The notes beneath the pieces were generated by a model, which searched no databases, was not told the origin of the DNA, and saw nothing but the letters and a program-made list of their open reading frames with translations. The translations under genes and the position numbers were made by a program. Positions 54,504 to 64,000 of a stretch of 64,000 bases of DNA are shown here, one piece after another (positions within the stretch are counted from its first letter, which is position 1; each line of letters starts with the position of its first letter). The stretch lies in contig URIR01000001.1 of the NCBI GenBank assembly GCA_900547955.1, positions 60,090 to 124,089 of the forward strand, read 5' to 3'. Origin of the DNA: an uncultured Eubacteriales bacterium (GTDB lineage Bacteria > Bacillota > Clostridia > Christensenellales > QALW01).

Positions 54504-55471
54504 CTTTCAGACGCCTCCCCCATAAGCAGAACCATTACGGCTTTTTGGGCGTGCAGACGATTTTCCGCCTCGTCAAATATTGCGCTGGCCTTTGAATCTA
54601 TTACATCGGAGGTGACCTCTTCTCCGCGGTGGGCCGGCAGACAGTGCAGGAAAATAGCGTCAGGCCTGGCAAGGCTAAACAGCTTCTTATTTACCTGATA
54701 GGGAGGGAATATTTGTTCCCGTTTCTTTTGCTCGGTTTCCTGTCCCATGCTTGCCCATACGTCTGCATATACTATATCAGCGCCCATGACCGCCTCCTGC
54801 GGGTTGGATGTAACCAATACGTCGGAGCCTTCGCTCAGCGCGTTGGCTTGGGCCTGCTTCACAATTTCAGCCTCGGGCATATATCCCTCAGGACAGCCTA
54901 CGGCAACGTTCATACCCACTTTGGAGCAGCCGATAAGCAGTGAATGAGCCATATTATTGCCGTCTCCAAGATAGGCTAATTTAAGGCCCTTAAGCGTTCC
55001 CTTGTATTCATATATGGTTAGAAGGTCGGCCAGCACCTGGCAGGGATGTAAAAGGTCGGTCAAGCCGTTTATTACCGGGACTGAACCGTATTTAGCTAAA
55101 TCCTCAACGTCCGACTGCTTGAAGGTGCGTATCATTATGCCGTCTACCATGCGGGACATAACTCTTGCGGTATCTGCTATAGGCTCGCCCCGTCCAAGCT
55201 GTATATCGTTGCTGCTGAGGAAGAGCGCGTGCCCTCCTAATTGCTGCATGCCTGTTTCAAATGAGACTCGGGTGCGCGTGGAAGCCTTGGTAAATATCAT
55301 GGCCAGCGTTTTGCCTTCAAGCAGTTTGTGAGGTATATGCGCCTTTTGCTTGGCTTTCAATTCAAGCGCCAGGGAAAGCACCTGTAAAATTTCGTCTTTG
55401 GTATAATCCTGTAGGCATAATAGGTGCTTTTGGCCGAATGGTTTTTGAGGAGTATAGTTTTCCAGCTTCAT
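54500..55471 (-). CDS. argF: Ornithine carbamoyltransferase
   Basis: The start at MKLENYTPQKPFG follows AAAAAGGAG; an upstream start at 55516 lies inside argD. 323 residues. Carbamoyl phosphate site STRTRVSFE (about 62-70), LHPCQVLADLLT and HCLPAHRGEEV (catalytic Cys) are intact. It joins ornithine and carbamoyl phosphate to give citrulline. Confidence 0.96.
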   Translation of the reverse strand: MKLENYTPQKPFGQKHLLCLQDYTKDEILQVLSLALELKAKQKAHIPHKLLEGKTLAMIFTKASTRTRVSFETGMQQLGGHALFLSSNDIQLGRGEPIADTARVMSRMVDGIMIRTFKQSDVEDLAKYGSVPVINGLTDLLHPCQVLADLLTIYEYKGTLKGLKLAYLGDGNNMAHSLLIGCSKVGMNVAVGCPEGYMPEAEIVKQAQANALSEGSDVLVTSNPQEAVMGADIVYADVWASMGQETEQKKREQIFPPYQVNKKLFSLARPDAIFLHCLPAHRGEEVTSDVIDSKASAIFDEAENRLHAQKAVMVLLMGEASER

Positions 55472-55487
55472 ATATAATAGCTCCTTT

Positions 55488-56684
55488 TTATTTAATATCA
55501 GTAAAAATTGAGTCAAGCGCAGCTATAAGCGCGTCTATTTCTTCAGTAGTAATAATAAAGGGCGGGGCAAAGCGCAGGGTGTTATGTCCGGCGCAGTTAA
55601 GGATAAAGCCTTTTTTCAGCGCTTCAAGCACTATGCTTTTACCAGACACCTTTTCGTCCAGCGCCAGACCGATTAACAGCCCGCTGCCGCGCACTTCATT
55701 TATAAAAGAAAATTTCCGTGCTAAACTGTTCAGGCTGTTTTTGAAATACTCGCCCTTTCGCTTGATTTGCTTAAGCATATTTTCATCCAAACGGCTGGTT
55801 ACATATACCGCCGCCGCACAGGCTAATGGATTGCCGCCGAATGTGCTGCCATGGTCGCCGGGCAGAAAGGCCTGCGCAATTTCAGGCTGCGCCAGCACGG
55901 CGCCTATTGGCATCCCGCCGCCCAGTCCCTTGGCCAGAGTAAATATATCCGGCTTTAAATTAAATTGCTCATAGGAGAACATGCTCCCGGTACGGCCCAT
56001 GCCTGTCTGCACCTCGTCTATGATAAGGAGAATGCCCTCGCCGCGGCATAATTGGCTTACTTCCTTAAGATATTCGGGATGACCCTCTATAACGCCGCTT
56101 TCTCCCTGAGTGGTTTCTAATATAATAGCGGCGGTATGCGGGCTCAGAGCGTTTTTTATTGCTTCTATAGAATTATATTCCACGTTTATAAAGCCGGCGG
56201 GAAGGGGGGAATAGGGCTGCTGATATTTTTTCTGCCCGGTTGCGGCTATTGTCGCCATGGTGCGGCCGTGAAAGGAATCCTTTGCGGAAATAATTTCATA
56301 TCTGTCCATACCCTGCGCATAAAAATACTTGCGCGCAAGCTTGAAGGCTCCTTCATTAGCCTCGGCTCCGCTGTTGCAGAAAAAGCATTTGCAGCCGCCC
56401 GAAAGCCTGTTTAATGTTTCCGCAAGCTCGGCTTGCTTTTCTATATAAAATAAATTAGAGCAATGTATCAGCTTTTTTGCTTGGTCGCTTATAGCCTGCG
56501 TCAGGCCCTCGTCTCCGTAGCCCAGGCAGTTTACAGCTATTCCGCCCAGAAAATCAATATAAGCCTCGCCTGATTTGTCAAAAAGGGTGCTGCCCTTGCC
56601 GTATTCAAAGCATATAGGAGTGCGGCTGCCGAAAACATTCATATAGCAGCTTTTATCCAATTCTATTATCTGCTCCAGATTCAT
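55488..56684 (-). CDS. argD: Acetylornithine aminotransferase
   Basis: 398 residues, class III aminotransferase. Segments ETTQGESGVIEG, LLIIDEVQTGMGRTG and the PLP lysine in FTLAKGLGGGMPIGA are intact. The ATG directly follows the argB stop (TAAATG). It turns N-acetylglutamate semialdehyde into N-acetylornithine. Confidence 0.96.
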   Translation of the reverse strand: MNLEQIIELDKSCYMNVFGSRTPICFEYGKGSTLFDKSGEAYIDFLGGIAVNCLGYGDEGLTQAISDQAKKLIHCSNLFYIEKQAELAETLNRLSGGCKCFFCNSGAEANEGAFKLARKYFYAQGMDRYEIISAKDSFHGRTMATIAATGQKKYQQPYSPLPAGFINVEYNSIEAIKNALSPHTAAIILETTQGESGVIEGHPEYLKEVSQLCRGEGILLIIDEVQTGMGRTGSMFSYEQFNLKPDIFTLAKGLGGGMPIGAVLAQPEIAQAFLPGDHGSTFGGNPLACAAAVYVTSRLDENMLKQIKRKGEYFKNSLNSLARKFSFINEVRGSGLLIGLALDEKVSGKSIVLEALKKGFILNCAGHNTLRFAPPFIITTEEIDALIAALDSIFTDIK

Positions 56685-57572
56685 TTATACGGCCTCCCTT
56701 TTAGTTACCATAGTCCCTATACCTTTATCGGTGAAAATTTCTAAGATGAGAGGGTGGGGAATGGTGCCGTTTAGGATGTGAGTGCGGTGTACGCCTGCTT
56801 CAATTCCCTTAACGCATCCTTGCACTTTCGGTATCATTCCGCCCTCTATTGCGCCCGAAGCTATCATTTTATCTATCTGCTTTGTGCTTATAACGCTCAT
56901 TAAAGAATTCTTATCCTCGTAATTTTCATATATGCCGTCAGTATCGGTTAAGAAAATAAGCTTTTCCGCTTTTAGGCGGGCTGCGATTTCTCCTGCGACA
57001 GTATCGGCGTTTATATTATAGCTGTTTCCCTGCTCGTCTGCCCCGACGGGCGCTATTACCGGAATATATTCGTCCTGCACCAGCTTTTCCAGCAGCCGGG
57101 TGTTTATACCGGTAACCGTTCCTACAAAGCCCAGATCTACTCCGTCAGCCGGAGGCTTTTTTTCCACCGTTATAAGGGAGGCGTCCTTGCCGCTCAGGCC
57201 TATGGCCTTGCCGCCCAGAGCGTTTATGCTGGAAACTATGTCTTTATTTATTTTGCCGGTAAGCACCATCTGGACTACTTCCATAGTGGCCGCGTCAGTT
57301 ATGCGCAGGCCGTTGTGAAATGTAGATTTTATGTCCAGCTTGGTCAGCATTTTGTTAATTTCAGGTCCGCCTCCATGCACTACCACGGGATTGACTCCTA
57401 CATATTTGAGCAGGGTTATATCCTGCAGTATGGTTTTAGTTATGCTTTCGTCAGTCATAGCGTTGCCGCCGTATTTAATTACTATGGTTTTGCCTGAAAG
57501 CTGCTGTATATAGGGCAGCGCCTCCATTAGTATATTGGCCTTGGTTATATATTCATTATAAATGTCGTTCAT
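56685..57572 (-). CDS. argB: Acetylglutamate kinase
   Basis: The start at [13 protein letters not shown] is set by AAAGGAGAAG; an open frame to 57626 overlaps argC. 295 residues. [20 protein letters not shown] and [18 protein letters not shown] are complete. It phosphorylates N-acetylglutamate. The C-terminal sensor region of arginine-inhibited kinases ([14 protein letters not shown]) is present. Confidence 0.96.
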   Translation of the reverse strand: MNDIYNEYITKANILMEALPYIQQLSGKTIVIKYGGNAMTDESITKTILQDITLLKYVGVNPVVVHGGGPEINKMLTKLDIKSTFHNGLRITDAATMEVVQMVLTGKINKDIVSSINALGGKAIGLSGKDASLITVEKKPPADGVDLGFVGTVTGINTRLLEKLVQDEYIPVIAPVGADEQGNSYNINADTVAGEIAARLKAEKLIFLTDTDGIYENYEDKNSLMSVISTKQIDKMIASGAIEGGMIPKVQGCVKGIEAGVHRTHILNGTIPHPLILEIFTDKGIGTMVTKREAV

Positions 57573-57585
57573 TTTTCTTCTCCTT

Positions 57586-58626
57586 TTACAGATACCATGC
57601 GGGCATATCAAGAGCGGTCTTTTCATTCAGGCCGTATATAAGGTTCATATTTTGAACTGCCTGGCCGGCGGCGCCTTTTATAAGGTTGTCTATAACTGAA
57701 ACTACTACAATCCTGTTAAGCCGCTTGTCCAGTACAAAACCGATATGTATATAATTAGAGCCGACGACGTGTTTAATTTCGGGCAGCTCGCCTTTTGGAC
57801 ATATCACGACGAAGGGATGGGATGAATAAGCCTGCATATAAAGCTCATATATATGCTCAAAATCCACATCCGCTGCAAGATTGGCATAGCTGGTTGCTAG
57901 TATGCCTCGGTTAATTGGAAGCAGATGGGGGGTAAAGGAAAGCTGAATGCTTTTGTTGGCCAGCAGGGACAATTCCTGTTCTATTTCGGAGGTATGGCGA
58001 TGGGTTGCTACTTTATAAGCCTTTGCGCTTTCGTTTACCTCGCAGAAATGCATCGCCTGGGAGACCGAACGGCCTGCGCCGGTAGAGCCGGATTTAGCGT
58101 CTATTATTATACTGCTGGTATCTATAATGCCTGCTTGTGCTAAAGGGGCCAGCGCCAGTATAGAGCAGGTGGTATAGCAGCCGGGATTGCCTATAAGCTT
58201 TGATTTTTTTATTTCTTCTCTGTGCAGCTCGGGCAGACCGTAAACACTCTTTTTAAGCAGCTCGGGATGCGGGTGGGGGACGCCGTACCATTTTTCATAT
58301 ACGGCCGAATGGTTATACCGATAATCTCCGCTTAAATCTATAACCGTTTTGCCTGCATTATAAAGCTGGGCTATAACTTCGCCGCCCGCAGAATGAGGCA
58401 GGCTGGTAAAAACACAGTCGCTGTCTTTAATAAGCATATCCATATCCAATTCGTCCAGCGTTTTGGAAAGCTTTCCTTTAAAGCTTTTATAGATTTGGTT
58501 TATATCCTGGCCTGCATAGCTATGCGAAACCAGATGCGCCAGCTCCACATCTGGATGGGAGCTTAAAAGCCTGACCAATTCGGCTCCTGCGTAACCGGTA
58601 GCCCCTATAACGCTTGCTTTAATCAT
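57586..58626 (-). CDS. argC: N-acetyl-gamma-glutamyl-phosphate reductase
   Basis: 346 residues from ATG 58626; an in-frame ATG at 58635 is closer to AGGGG and could also be used. NADP fold [16 protein letters not shown], catalytic GNPGCYTT (Cys about 150) and the downstream [11 protein letters not shown] are intact. First gene of the argC-argB-argD-argF-GNAT operon. Confidence 0.95.
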   Translation of the reverse strand: MIKASVIGATGYAGAELVRLLSSHPDVELAHLVSHSYAGQDINQIYKSFKGKLSKTLDELDMDMLIKDSDCVFTSLPHSAGGEVIAQLYNAGKTVIDLSGDYRYNHSAVYEKWYGVPHPHPELLKKSVYGLPELHREEIKKSKLIGNPGCYTTCSILALAPLAQAGIIDTSSIIIDAKSGSTGAGRSVSQAMHFCEVNESAKAYKVATHRHTSEIEQELSLLANKSIQLSFTPHLLPINRGILATSYANLAADVDFEHIYELYMQAYSSHPFVVICPKGELPEIKHVVGSNYIHIGFVLDKRLNRIVVVSVIDNLIKGAAGQAVQNMNLIYGLNEKTALDMPAWYL

Positions 58627-58664
58627 ATATATCATACCCCTGCCTGTTTAAATTTATAGTATGG

Positions 58665-58694
58665 ATTATACATTAAAATGAATATTTATGCAAG
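58665..58694 (-). promoter_or_regulatory. Promoter of the arg operon overlapped by an ArgR-like box
   Basis: On the minus strand TTGCAT, 17 bases, TATAAT (58665-58693). CTTGCATAAATATTCATT (58677-58694) matches the ArgR operator form TNTGAATWWWWATTCANW closely and covers the -35 box, so arginine repression is expected. Confidence 0.7.
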
Positions 58695-58711
58695 CGGTTT
58701 TTTAATAATTT

Positions 58712-58904
58712 CAGGAGGGACGCTAAGCTTAAATGGGCAAAAGGTTTTCCTCGGGCATGGGGGCGGCCCGCAGGCCCGGCTGGGCCGGGCTGGGGCTTGG
58801 AAAGCAAAGCTTTCCAAGCCCCTCTTTGGCCGCGGAGCGGCCAAAGCTGCGGGCCGCCCCTTTTTGCAGCGCCTTTTGCCCCTTTAAGCTTAGCGTCCCT
58901 CCTG
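58712..58904. repeat. Cloverleaf palindromic element (element D)
   Basis: Outer arms 58712-58744 and 58872-58904 (33 bp, one mismatch), then an inner stem 58760-58772/58848-58860 (13 bp) enclosing three hairpins: 58774-58790 (7-bp, loop TGG), 58792-58822 (14-bp, loop AAA) and 58824-58846 (10-bp, loop GGA). The middle hairpin tip GGAAAGCAAAGCTTTCC is identical to element B. It lies between the arg promoter and the icd promoter. Confidence 0.9.
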
Positions 58905-58970
58905 GAATTTATACTCGCGCTGATTACATGCGCCCGTAACGGAAATGCGCGGCGTATATCCTAAAAGCAT

Positions 58971-58999
58971 TTGATTTTTCTTTGAAATTATAGTAAAAT
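58971..58999 (+). promoter_or_regulatory. Promoter of icd
   Basis: TTGATT, 17 bases, TAAAAT, about 40 bases before the TTG start. Confidence 0.6.
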
Positions 59000-59039
59000 T
59001 CTAAAAGTGAAAATGCAATAAAGTTAAGGAGGAAGCGCG

Positions 59040-60245
59040 TTGGAAAGAATAAGGATGACTACCCCTCTGGTAGAAATGGACGGGGATGAGATGACCAGAA
59101 TATTATGGCAGGAGATAAAGGACGAATTGCTTTCGCCTTTTATAGAGCTTAATACTGAATATTATGATTTGGGACTGCCTCATAGAGACCAGACGGACGA
59201 CCAGGTTACCGTTCAGGCTGCGGAGGCGATAAAGAAATATGGGGTGGGCGTAAAATGCGCCACCATTACTCCTAACGCTCAGCGCGTGGAAGAATATAAG
59301 CTTAAAAAGATGTGGAAAAGTCCTAACGGCACTATAAGGGCTATATTGGACGGTACGGTTTTTAGGGCGCCTATAATTGTTAAAGGAGTTCGCCCCAGCG
59401 TGCGCAGCTGGCAAAAGCCTATTATAATCGCCCGCCACGCTTACGGGGATATTTATAAAAATACAGAGCTTAAGGCTCCTGCGGGCGCTAAGGCGGAATT
59501 AGTGCTTACTCTTCCCGATGGCAGGGAAGAGCGCGCTGAAATACATTCCTTTGACGGTCAGGGAATAGTTATGGGCATGCATAACACCGACGCGTCTATT
59601 GCCAGCTTTGCTCATGCCTGCTTTAATTATGCGCTGGACCAAAAGCAGGATTTATGGTTTTCGACTAAGGATACTATATCCAAGACCTATGACCATCGCT
59701 TTAAGGATATTTTTGCGGAAATATATGAGGAATATAAGGAGCGTTTTGAAAAGGCGGGCATAGAATATTTCTACACCCTTATAGACGACGCTGTGGCGAG
59801 GGTCATACGTTCCAACGGAGGCTTTATCTGGGCCTGCAAGAATTATGACGGAGACGTTATGAGCGATATGGTTGCTACCGCCTTTGGGTCCCTTTCTATG
59901 ATGACCAGCGTGCTGGTTTCTCCCGACGGCAATTATGAATACGAGGCCGCGCACGGGACGGTTACGCGTCATTATTACCGCTATCTTAAGGGCGAGCGCA
60001 CCAGCACTAATCCTATAGCTACTATTTTTGCGTGGACGGGAGCGCTTAAAAAACGCGGCGAGCTGGACGATATTTCTGAGCTGGGCGAGTTTGCTGAGAA
60101 ATTGGAGCAGGCGGTTATATCGACTGTGGAATCAGGTATAATGACGGGAGATTTGTACGCTATGAGCGAATTGGAGAATAAAAAGAGCGTTACTTCTTCT
60201 GAATTTATCGCAGCTATAAGAAAAACGCTGGAAGCTGCATTATAA
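59040..60245 (+). CDS. icd: Isocitrate dehydrogenase (NADP), eukaryotic-like type
   Basis: TTG start seven bases after AGGAGG. 401 residues. [13 protein letters not shown], the isocitrate segment [17 protein letters not shown] and [11 protein letters not shown] place it in the longer type II NADP-dependent group found in eukaryotes and some anaerobes, not the E. coli type. It makes 2-oxoglutarate, which feeds the nearby arginine pathway through glutamate. No citrate synthase or aconitase is adjacent. Confidence 0.95.
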   Translation: MERIRMTTPLVEMDGDEMTRILWQEIKDELLSPFIELNTEYYDLGLPHRDQTDDQVTVQAAEAIKKYGVGVKCATITPNAQRVEEYKLKKMWKSPNGTIRAILDGTVFRAPIIVKGVRPSVRSWQKPIIIARHAYGDIYKNTELKAPAGAKAELVLTLPDGREERAEIHSFDGQGIVMGMHNTDASIASFAHACFNYALDQKQDLWFSTKDTISKTYDHRFKDIFAEIYEEYKERFEKAGIEYFYTLIDDAVARVIRSNGGFIWACKNYDGDVMSDMVATAFGSLSMMTSVLVSPDGNYEYEAAHGTVTRHYYRYLKGERTSTNPIATIFAWTGALKKRGELDDISELGEFAEKLEQAVISTVESGIMTGDLYAMSELENKKSVTSSEFIAAIRKTLEAAL

Positions 60246-60267
60246 TTTTAATGTGAGGTTAATGAAA

Positions 60268-60762
60268 ATGAAAGTATATGAGGCATGGAAAAAGAGCCTG
60301 GAGCTTATGAACAGCGAGAGAGAGGAAGCGATATTCTGGGGAGGCTACTATGATAAGGAAACCCAGAATTACAAAAAAATATTAGGTGAAAAGCTTTTCG
60401 CGCTTAAGGGTACCGAGGCGGAATTAGCCGAGCAGTTCAATATGGAGCCCGCTATGTTTGCGGGGTTTATAGACGGAGCAAATACCAGCCTTAAGGAGCA
60501 GGTTGATTTGGATGCGCTGGAGGATACAACTGAGCTGGAAATGGAATTCGAGCCTGAAAAGCTTTATTATAATATGCTCAATGCGCGCGCTAAATGGCTG
60601 TATAATCTGCCTGAATGGGAGGATGTGCTGTCCAAGGAAAAGCGGCATGAAATTCTGGGAAAATGGAAGGACGAGAATATCGCAAAGAGCGTTAAAGTAG
60701 GCAGAAACGCCCCATGTCCATGCGGCAGCGGGAAAAAATATAAATTCTGCTGCGGAAAGTAA
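60268..60762 (+). CDS. SEC-C motif protein
   Basis: The start at [12 protein letters not shown] is set by GAGGT about nine bases upstream; a GTG at 60253 precedes it. 164 residues. An acidic helical body ends in the SEC-C zinc motif [16 protein letters not shown], as in SecA tails. Function unknown; the motif often binds zinc and contacts SecB or ribosomal partners. It lies 22 bases after icd and may be coupled to lepA. Confidence 0.85.
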   Translation: MKVYEAWKKSLELMNSEREEAIFWGGYYDKETQNYKKILGEKLFALKGTEAELAEQFNMEPAMFAGFIDGANTSLKEQVDLDALEDTTELEMEFEPEKLYYNMLNARAKWLYNLPEWEDVLSKEKRHEILGKWKDENIAKSVKVGRNAPCPCGSGKKYKFCCGK

Positions 60763-60767
60763 AATAT

Positions 60768-62573
60768 ATGGCGATAGATAACAGAATGCAAAGAATACGC
60801 AATTTTTGTATAATTGCGCATATAGATCATGGCAAATCAACGCTGGCCGACAGGCTGCTGGATTCTACCGGCACTATTTCTGCCCGGGATATGCAGCAGC
60901 AGGTTCTGGACGATATGGAATTGGAGAGGGAGCGCGGAATAACCATTAAATCCAAGGCGGTACGCATGTTTTATGAGTACGAGGGGGAAGAATATATTCT
61001 CAATTTGATTGATACTCCCGGCCATGTGGATTTTACATACGAGGTATCCCGCAGCCTCAATGCCTGCGAGGGAGCGATTCTTGTTGTGGACGCTACTCAG
61101 GGCATAGAGGCTCAGACGCTGGCCAACGTATATCTGGCGCTTGAGCAGAACCTGGAAATCCTGCCTGTAATAAATAAAATTGATCTGCCCAGCGCGGACG
61201 TTGAAAACACTATTAAAGAAATAGAGGACATTATAGGCCTTCCCGCTCAGGATGCTCCGTGTATTTCAGCTAAAGAGGGCTTGAATATTGAGGAGGTGCT
61301 GCATACAATAGTTAAAAATGTGCCTCCGCCGCAGGGGGACGCGCAGGCTCCGCTCCAGGCGCTTATTTTTGATTCCTGCTATGATAATTTTAAAGGCGCG
61401 CTTAGCTTTGTGCGCATTAAGAACGGTTCTGTTAAGGTGGGGGACAGAATACGCATGATGAGCACTAATGCGGAATTTGAAGTAACCGAAACAGGCGTAT
61501 TTACCCCTCATTACACTCCCTGCGAGCTTCTCAGCGCCGGGGACGTAGGCTATATTGCCGCCAGCATAAAGAATGTATCCCAGACCAGGGTGGGAGATAC
61601 CATCACGGGGGCGGACAGGCCCGCTGCAAGCGCTCTGCCTGGCTATAAGGAAGTCCAGCCTATGGTATTCTGCGGAATTTATCCTGCCGACGGGTCTGAA
61701 TATGAGGATTTAAAGGAAGCTCTGGAAAAACTGCGCCTCAATGACGCTTCGCTGGTATTTGAGCCTGAAACCTCCGCGGCTTTGGGCTTCGGCTTTCGCT
61801 GCGGCTTTTTGGGCATGCTGCATATGGAGATAATTCAGGAGCGCCTGGAGAGAGAATTTGATTTTGACCTGGTTACAACGGCGCCCAGCGTTATTTATAA
61901 AATAATGCGCACGGACGGTACGGAATTAATATTGGATAATCCGGCCGATATGCCTAGGCCTGAAGAGGTTCAATGCATGCAGGAGCCTATAGTTAAAGCG
62001 AATATTATGACGCCTCCTGATTATATAGGCACAATTATGGAGCTTTGCCAGGAAAAACGCGGCGTTTATATTAATATGAAATATATTGAGGATAACAGAG
62101 CGGTCCTGGAATATCATATGCCTTTAAACGAAATAATCTATGATTTTTTTGATTCATTGAAATCTCGCACCCGCGGCTATGCTTCTTTTGATTACGATAT
62201 AATAGGCTATCAGGAAAGCCAGCTTGTAAAATTGGATATATTGCTTAACGGCGACGTCTGCGACGCTATGAGCACTATTGTTCATAAGGATAAGGCATAT
62301 GCGCGCGGAAGGGCCATAGCCGAGCGCTTAAGAGAGGTAATTCCCCGCCAGATGTTTGAAATTCCCATTCAGGCTGCCGTAGGAGGAAAGGTTATAGCGC
62401 GGGAAACAGTTAAGGCTCTGCGCAAGGATGTGCTGGCTAAATGCTATGGAGGGGATATAACTCGTAAAAAGAAGCTGCTGGAAAAACAGAAGGAATGCAA
62501 GAAACGCATGCGTCAGATAGGTACGGTAGAAGTGCCGTCCGAGGCGTTTATGGCCGTGCTTAAGATAAACTGA
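60768..62573 (+). CDS. lepA: Elongation factor 4 (LepA)
   Basis: 601 residues, full length. G motifs [15 protein letters not shown] and NKIDLP, domain II, and the unique C-terminal domain ([21 protein letters not shown]) are present. A ribosomal GTPase that helps 30S assembly and back-translocation. Followed by hemW one base after its stop, as in Bacillus. Confidence 0.97.
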   Translation: MAIDNRMQRIRNFCIIAHIDHGKSTLADRLLDSTGTISARDMQQQVLDDMELERERGITIKSKAVRMFYEYEGEEYILNLIDTPGHVDFTYEVSRSLNACEGAILVVDATQGIEAQTLANVYLALEQNLEILPVINKIDLPSADVENTIKEIEDIIGLPAQDAPCISAKEGLNIEEVLHTIVKNVPPPQGDAQAPLQALIFDSCYDNFKGALSFVRIKNGSVKVGDRIRMMSTNAEFEVTETGVFTPHYTPCELLSAGDVGYIAASIKNVSQTRVGDTITGADRPAASALPGYKEVQPMVFCGIYPADGSEYEDLKEALEKLRLNDASLVFEPETSAALGFGFRCGFLGMLHMEIIQERLEREFDFDLVTTAPSVIYKIMRTDGTELILDNPADMPRPEEVQCMQEPIVKANIMTPPDYIGTIMELCQEKRGVYINMKYIEDNRAVLEYHMPLNEIIYDFFDSLKSRTRGYASFDYDIIGYQESQLVKLDILLNGDVCDAMSTIVHKDKAYARGRAIAERLREVIPRQMFEIPIQAAVGGKVIARETVKALRKDVLAKCYGGDITRKKKLLEKQKECKKRMRQIGTVEVPSEAFMAVLKIN

Positions 62574-62574
62574 T

Positions 62575-63675
62575 ATGGCCGGCTTATATATACATATTCC
62601 TTTCTGCGCGCAAAAATGCGCATATTGCGATTTTGTTTCTTTTGCCGGCGCATGCGCCGAGGAGGAATATATAGACGCCGTTATATCTGATATGAAGTCG
62701 TATCCTGCGCTTGATATAGATACTGTTTTTATCGGCGGGGGTACGCCCAGCTATATTTCGGCCGGTAATATCGCCCGTCTGATTAATGAGGCGGGCGAAT
62801 GCTTTTATATAAAAAAGGACGCGGAAATAACCCTGGAAAGCAATCCCTCGTCGTTAAGCCGGGAAAAGCTGCAAATATATAAAAGCGCCGGAATAAATAG
62901 GCTTTCAATAGGACTTCAATCCGCGCAGGAAAAAGAATTAAAGCTGCTTGGGCGCCTGCATGACTATAATCGCTTTATTCAGGCCTATGAATGGGCCAGA
63001 GAAAGATTTGACAATATAAATATCGACCTAATATCCTCCTTGCCCGGCCAAGAATGGGAAGATTTTTTATTTACGCTTGAAAAGGCGGTTTCCATTGCTC
63101 CTGAACATATTTCAGTTTATTCTCTTATTATAGATGAAAACACACCTTTGGGAGGGAGAGTGGGCCGGGGCGAATTGCAGCCTATAGCTGAAGAGGAGGA
63201 CCGCCGCATATACCATAATACCGGTAAATTTCTTGCGCAGGCGGGCTATAAGCGTTATGAAATATCAAATTATGCGCGTCCAGGGCGGGAATGCAGGCAT
63301 AATCTTAATTACTGGCTGGGCGGGGATTATATCGGCCTGGGCTGCGCGGCGCATTCCTGCTATGATAATAAGAGATATAATAACGCCTGTGACTTGAGCG
63401 GCTATTTGAAAAATCCGCTGGCGCGATATGAAATTCAGCATTTAAATGGTGAGGAGAGACTGCTTGAATGCATTATGCTTGAGCTGCGGTTGATTAACGG
63501 TATAGACCGTGGCCGATTTAAGGCTAGGTTTGGCGTTGATATATGCGAGCTGTATTCGGAAAAAATTAAGCTTTTTGTAGACAATAAGCTTTTGGAGCTT
63601 AGTCCTGAGGCGTTGAAGCTTACGGACAAGGGCTTGGATTTAGCCGACTGGGTTGTATTGCAGCTTATAGACTGA
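62575..63675 (+). CDS. hemW: Radical SAM heme chaperone HemW
   Basis: 366 residues. Radical SAM motif CAQKCAYC (11-18), GGGTPSYI, and the heme-binding HNLNYW motif that sets HemW apart from HemN. It inserts heme into target proteins. lepA-hemW normally precedes hrcA-grpE-dnaK in Firmicutes; here a MITE-interrupted start follows instead. Confidence 0.95.
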   Translation: MAGLYIHIPFCAQKCAYCDFVSFAGACAEEEYIDAVISDMKSYPALDIDTVFIGGGTPSYISAGNIARLINEAGECFYIKKDAEITLESNPSSLSREKLQIYKSAGINRLSIGLQSAQEKELKLLGRLHDYNRFIQAYEWARERFDNINIDLISSLPGQEWEDFLFTLEKAVSIAPEHISVYSLIIDENTPLGGRVGRGELQPIAEEEDRRIYHNTGKFLAQAGYKRYEISNYARPGRECRHNLNYWLGGDYIGLGCAAHSCYDNKRYNNACDLSGYLKNPLARYEIQHLNGEERLLECIMLELRLINGIDRGRFKARFGVDICELYSEKIKLFVDNKLLELSPEALKLTDKGLDLADWVVLQLID

Positions 63676-63894
63676 AGCCGTAAAAATATAAGGAGCTGCT
63701 TTATAATTTAATATTGAATTAACCTGTCCATGAAAAGAGGTATGAGCGGCTTGAAGGGCAAAATAAGCATATTTTAAGCAATCTGTACCCGGCTCATACG
63801 GACGGTAATGCAGGAATGCAAATCAGGCTTTTAAGGGAGCGAATCTTATAGTATATGATAATGTTAAATAAAAGGGATTTGCGGAGGTTGATTT

Positions 63895-64000
63895 ATGAAT
63901 ATCGAGTACCCTCAGTTTACAAGGAACTACATGGTCAGAAGGCATAAAATTTGTGTCCTGCTGCGTTGCTTTTGCTCCATGTACGCCCGGTACATGTCGT
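63895..64000 (+). pseudogene. Gene start interrupted by a MITE (partial at window end)
   Basis: GGAGGT lies six bases before ATG. The first four codons (MNIE) run into the MITE at 63907, and the frame stays open through it (YPQFTRNYMVRRHKICVLL...) to the window edge. Either a native gene was disrupted after its fourth codon or this is a chance start. By synteny hrcA would be expected here. The 220 bases before it show no gene and no CIRCE element. Confidence 0.45.
63907..64000. mobile_element. MITE-like repeat, second copy, cut by window end
   Basis: Starts TA then CCCTCAGTTTACAAGGAA, followed by the blocks GGTCAGAAGGCATAAAATTTG and CTGCGTTGCTTTTGCTCCAT seen in reverse at the right end of the 53-kb copy. 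The other end lies outside the window. Confidence 0.85.

Noticed and set aside
63676..63894. CIRCE operator expected before hrcA
   Set aside because: TTAGCACTC and GAGTGCTAA are absent from this stretch.

Overview
The window looks like chromosomal DNA of a spore-forming, anaerobic Clostridia-class Firmicute. It carries a complete spoIIIAA-AH operon, a SipL-like spore-coat morphogenesis protein, an SleB-type cortex hydrolase, [FeFe]-hydrogenase genes, strong GGAGG ribosome sites and several TTG starts. The genus cannot be named from the sequence alone.

Left end (1-3360): the 3' part of a secreted metallophosphoesterase, then a fragment of an integrative element (a truncated DUF4314 gene and two element-type genes). 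The fragment lies just downstream of tRNA-Leu(UAA), and that tRNA is split by a 214-nt group I intron. Region 3593-5967 is the rpmG-secE-nusG-rplK-rplA operon. It ends at a terminator where rplJ-rplL would normally follow. A 2730-residue cyclic beta-1,2-glucan synthase-like protein comes next (6367-14559), then a YgiQ radical SAM protein and a homocysteine methyltransferase-like protein without its zinc cysteines.

Middle (18-37 kb): an ABC exporter pair, feoAB, ilvE, yigZ, tyrS, a small lipoprotein and the SleB-type hydrolase. An ahcY-mtaD pair may recycle S-adenosylhomocysteine. A beta-propeller lipoprotein precedes a four-gene hydrogenase locus: a thioredoxin-like ferredoxin, a PAS-containing sensory hydrogenase, a SpoIIE-type phosphatase and a second [FeFe] hydrogenase.

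Right part (37-64 kb): the spoIIIA operon behind a candidate sigma-E promoter, the SipL-like gene behind another, an orphan solute-binding lipoprotein, pckA, a decarboxylase-tmk-ylmH group, an FAD oxidoreductase, a redox-disulfide protein and an argC-B-D-F-GNAT operon with an ArgR-like box on its promoter. Then come an NADP-isocitrate dehydrogenase, a SEC-C protein, lepA and hemW. The window ends inside a transposable repeat that has cut into the next gene start.

Two repeat systems stand out. One is a set of GC-rich, almost perfectly palindromic intergenic blocks at about 25.9, 27.6, 53.4 and 58.8 kb. Each contains three abutting hairpins, and in three of the blocks these are enclosed by a long outer stem, giving a DNA cloverleaf. 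The other is a MITE-like repeat with CCCTCAGTTTACAAGGAA terminal inverted repeats flanked by TA: one intact copy, one running off the window end and two decayed copies.
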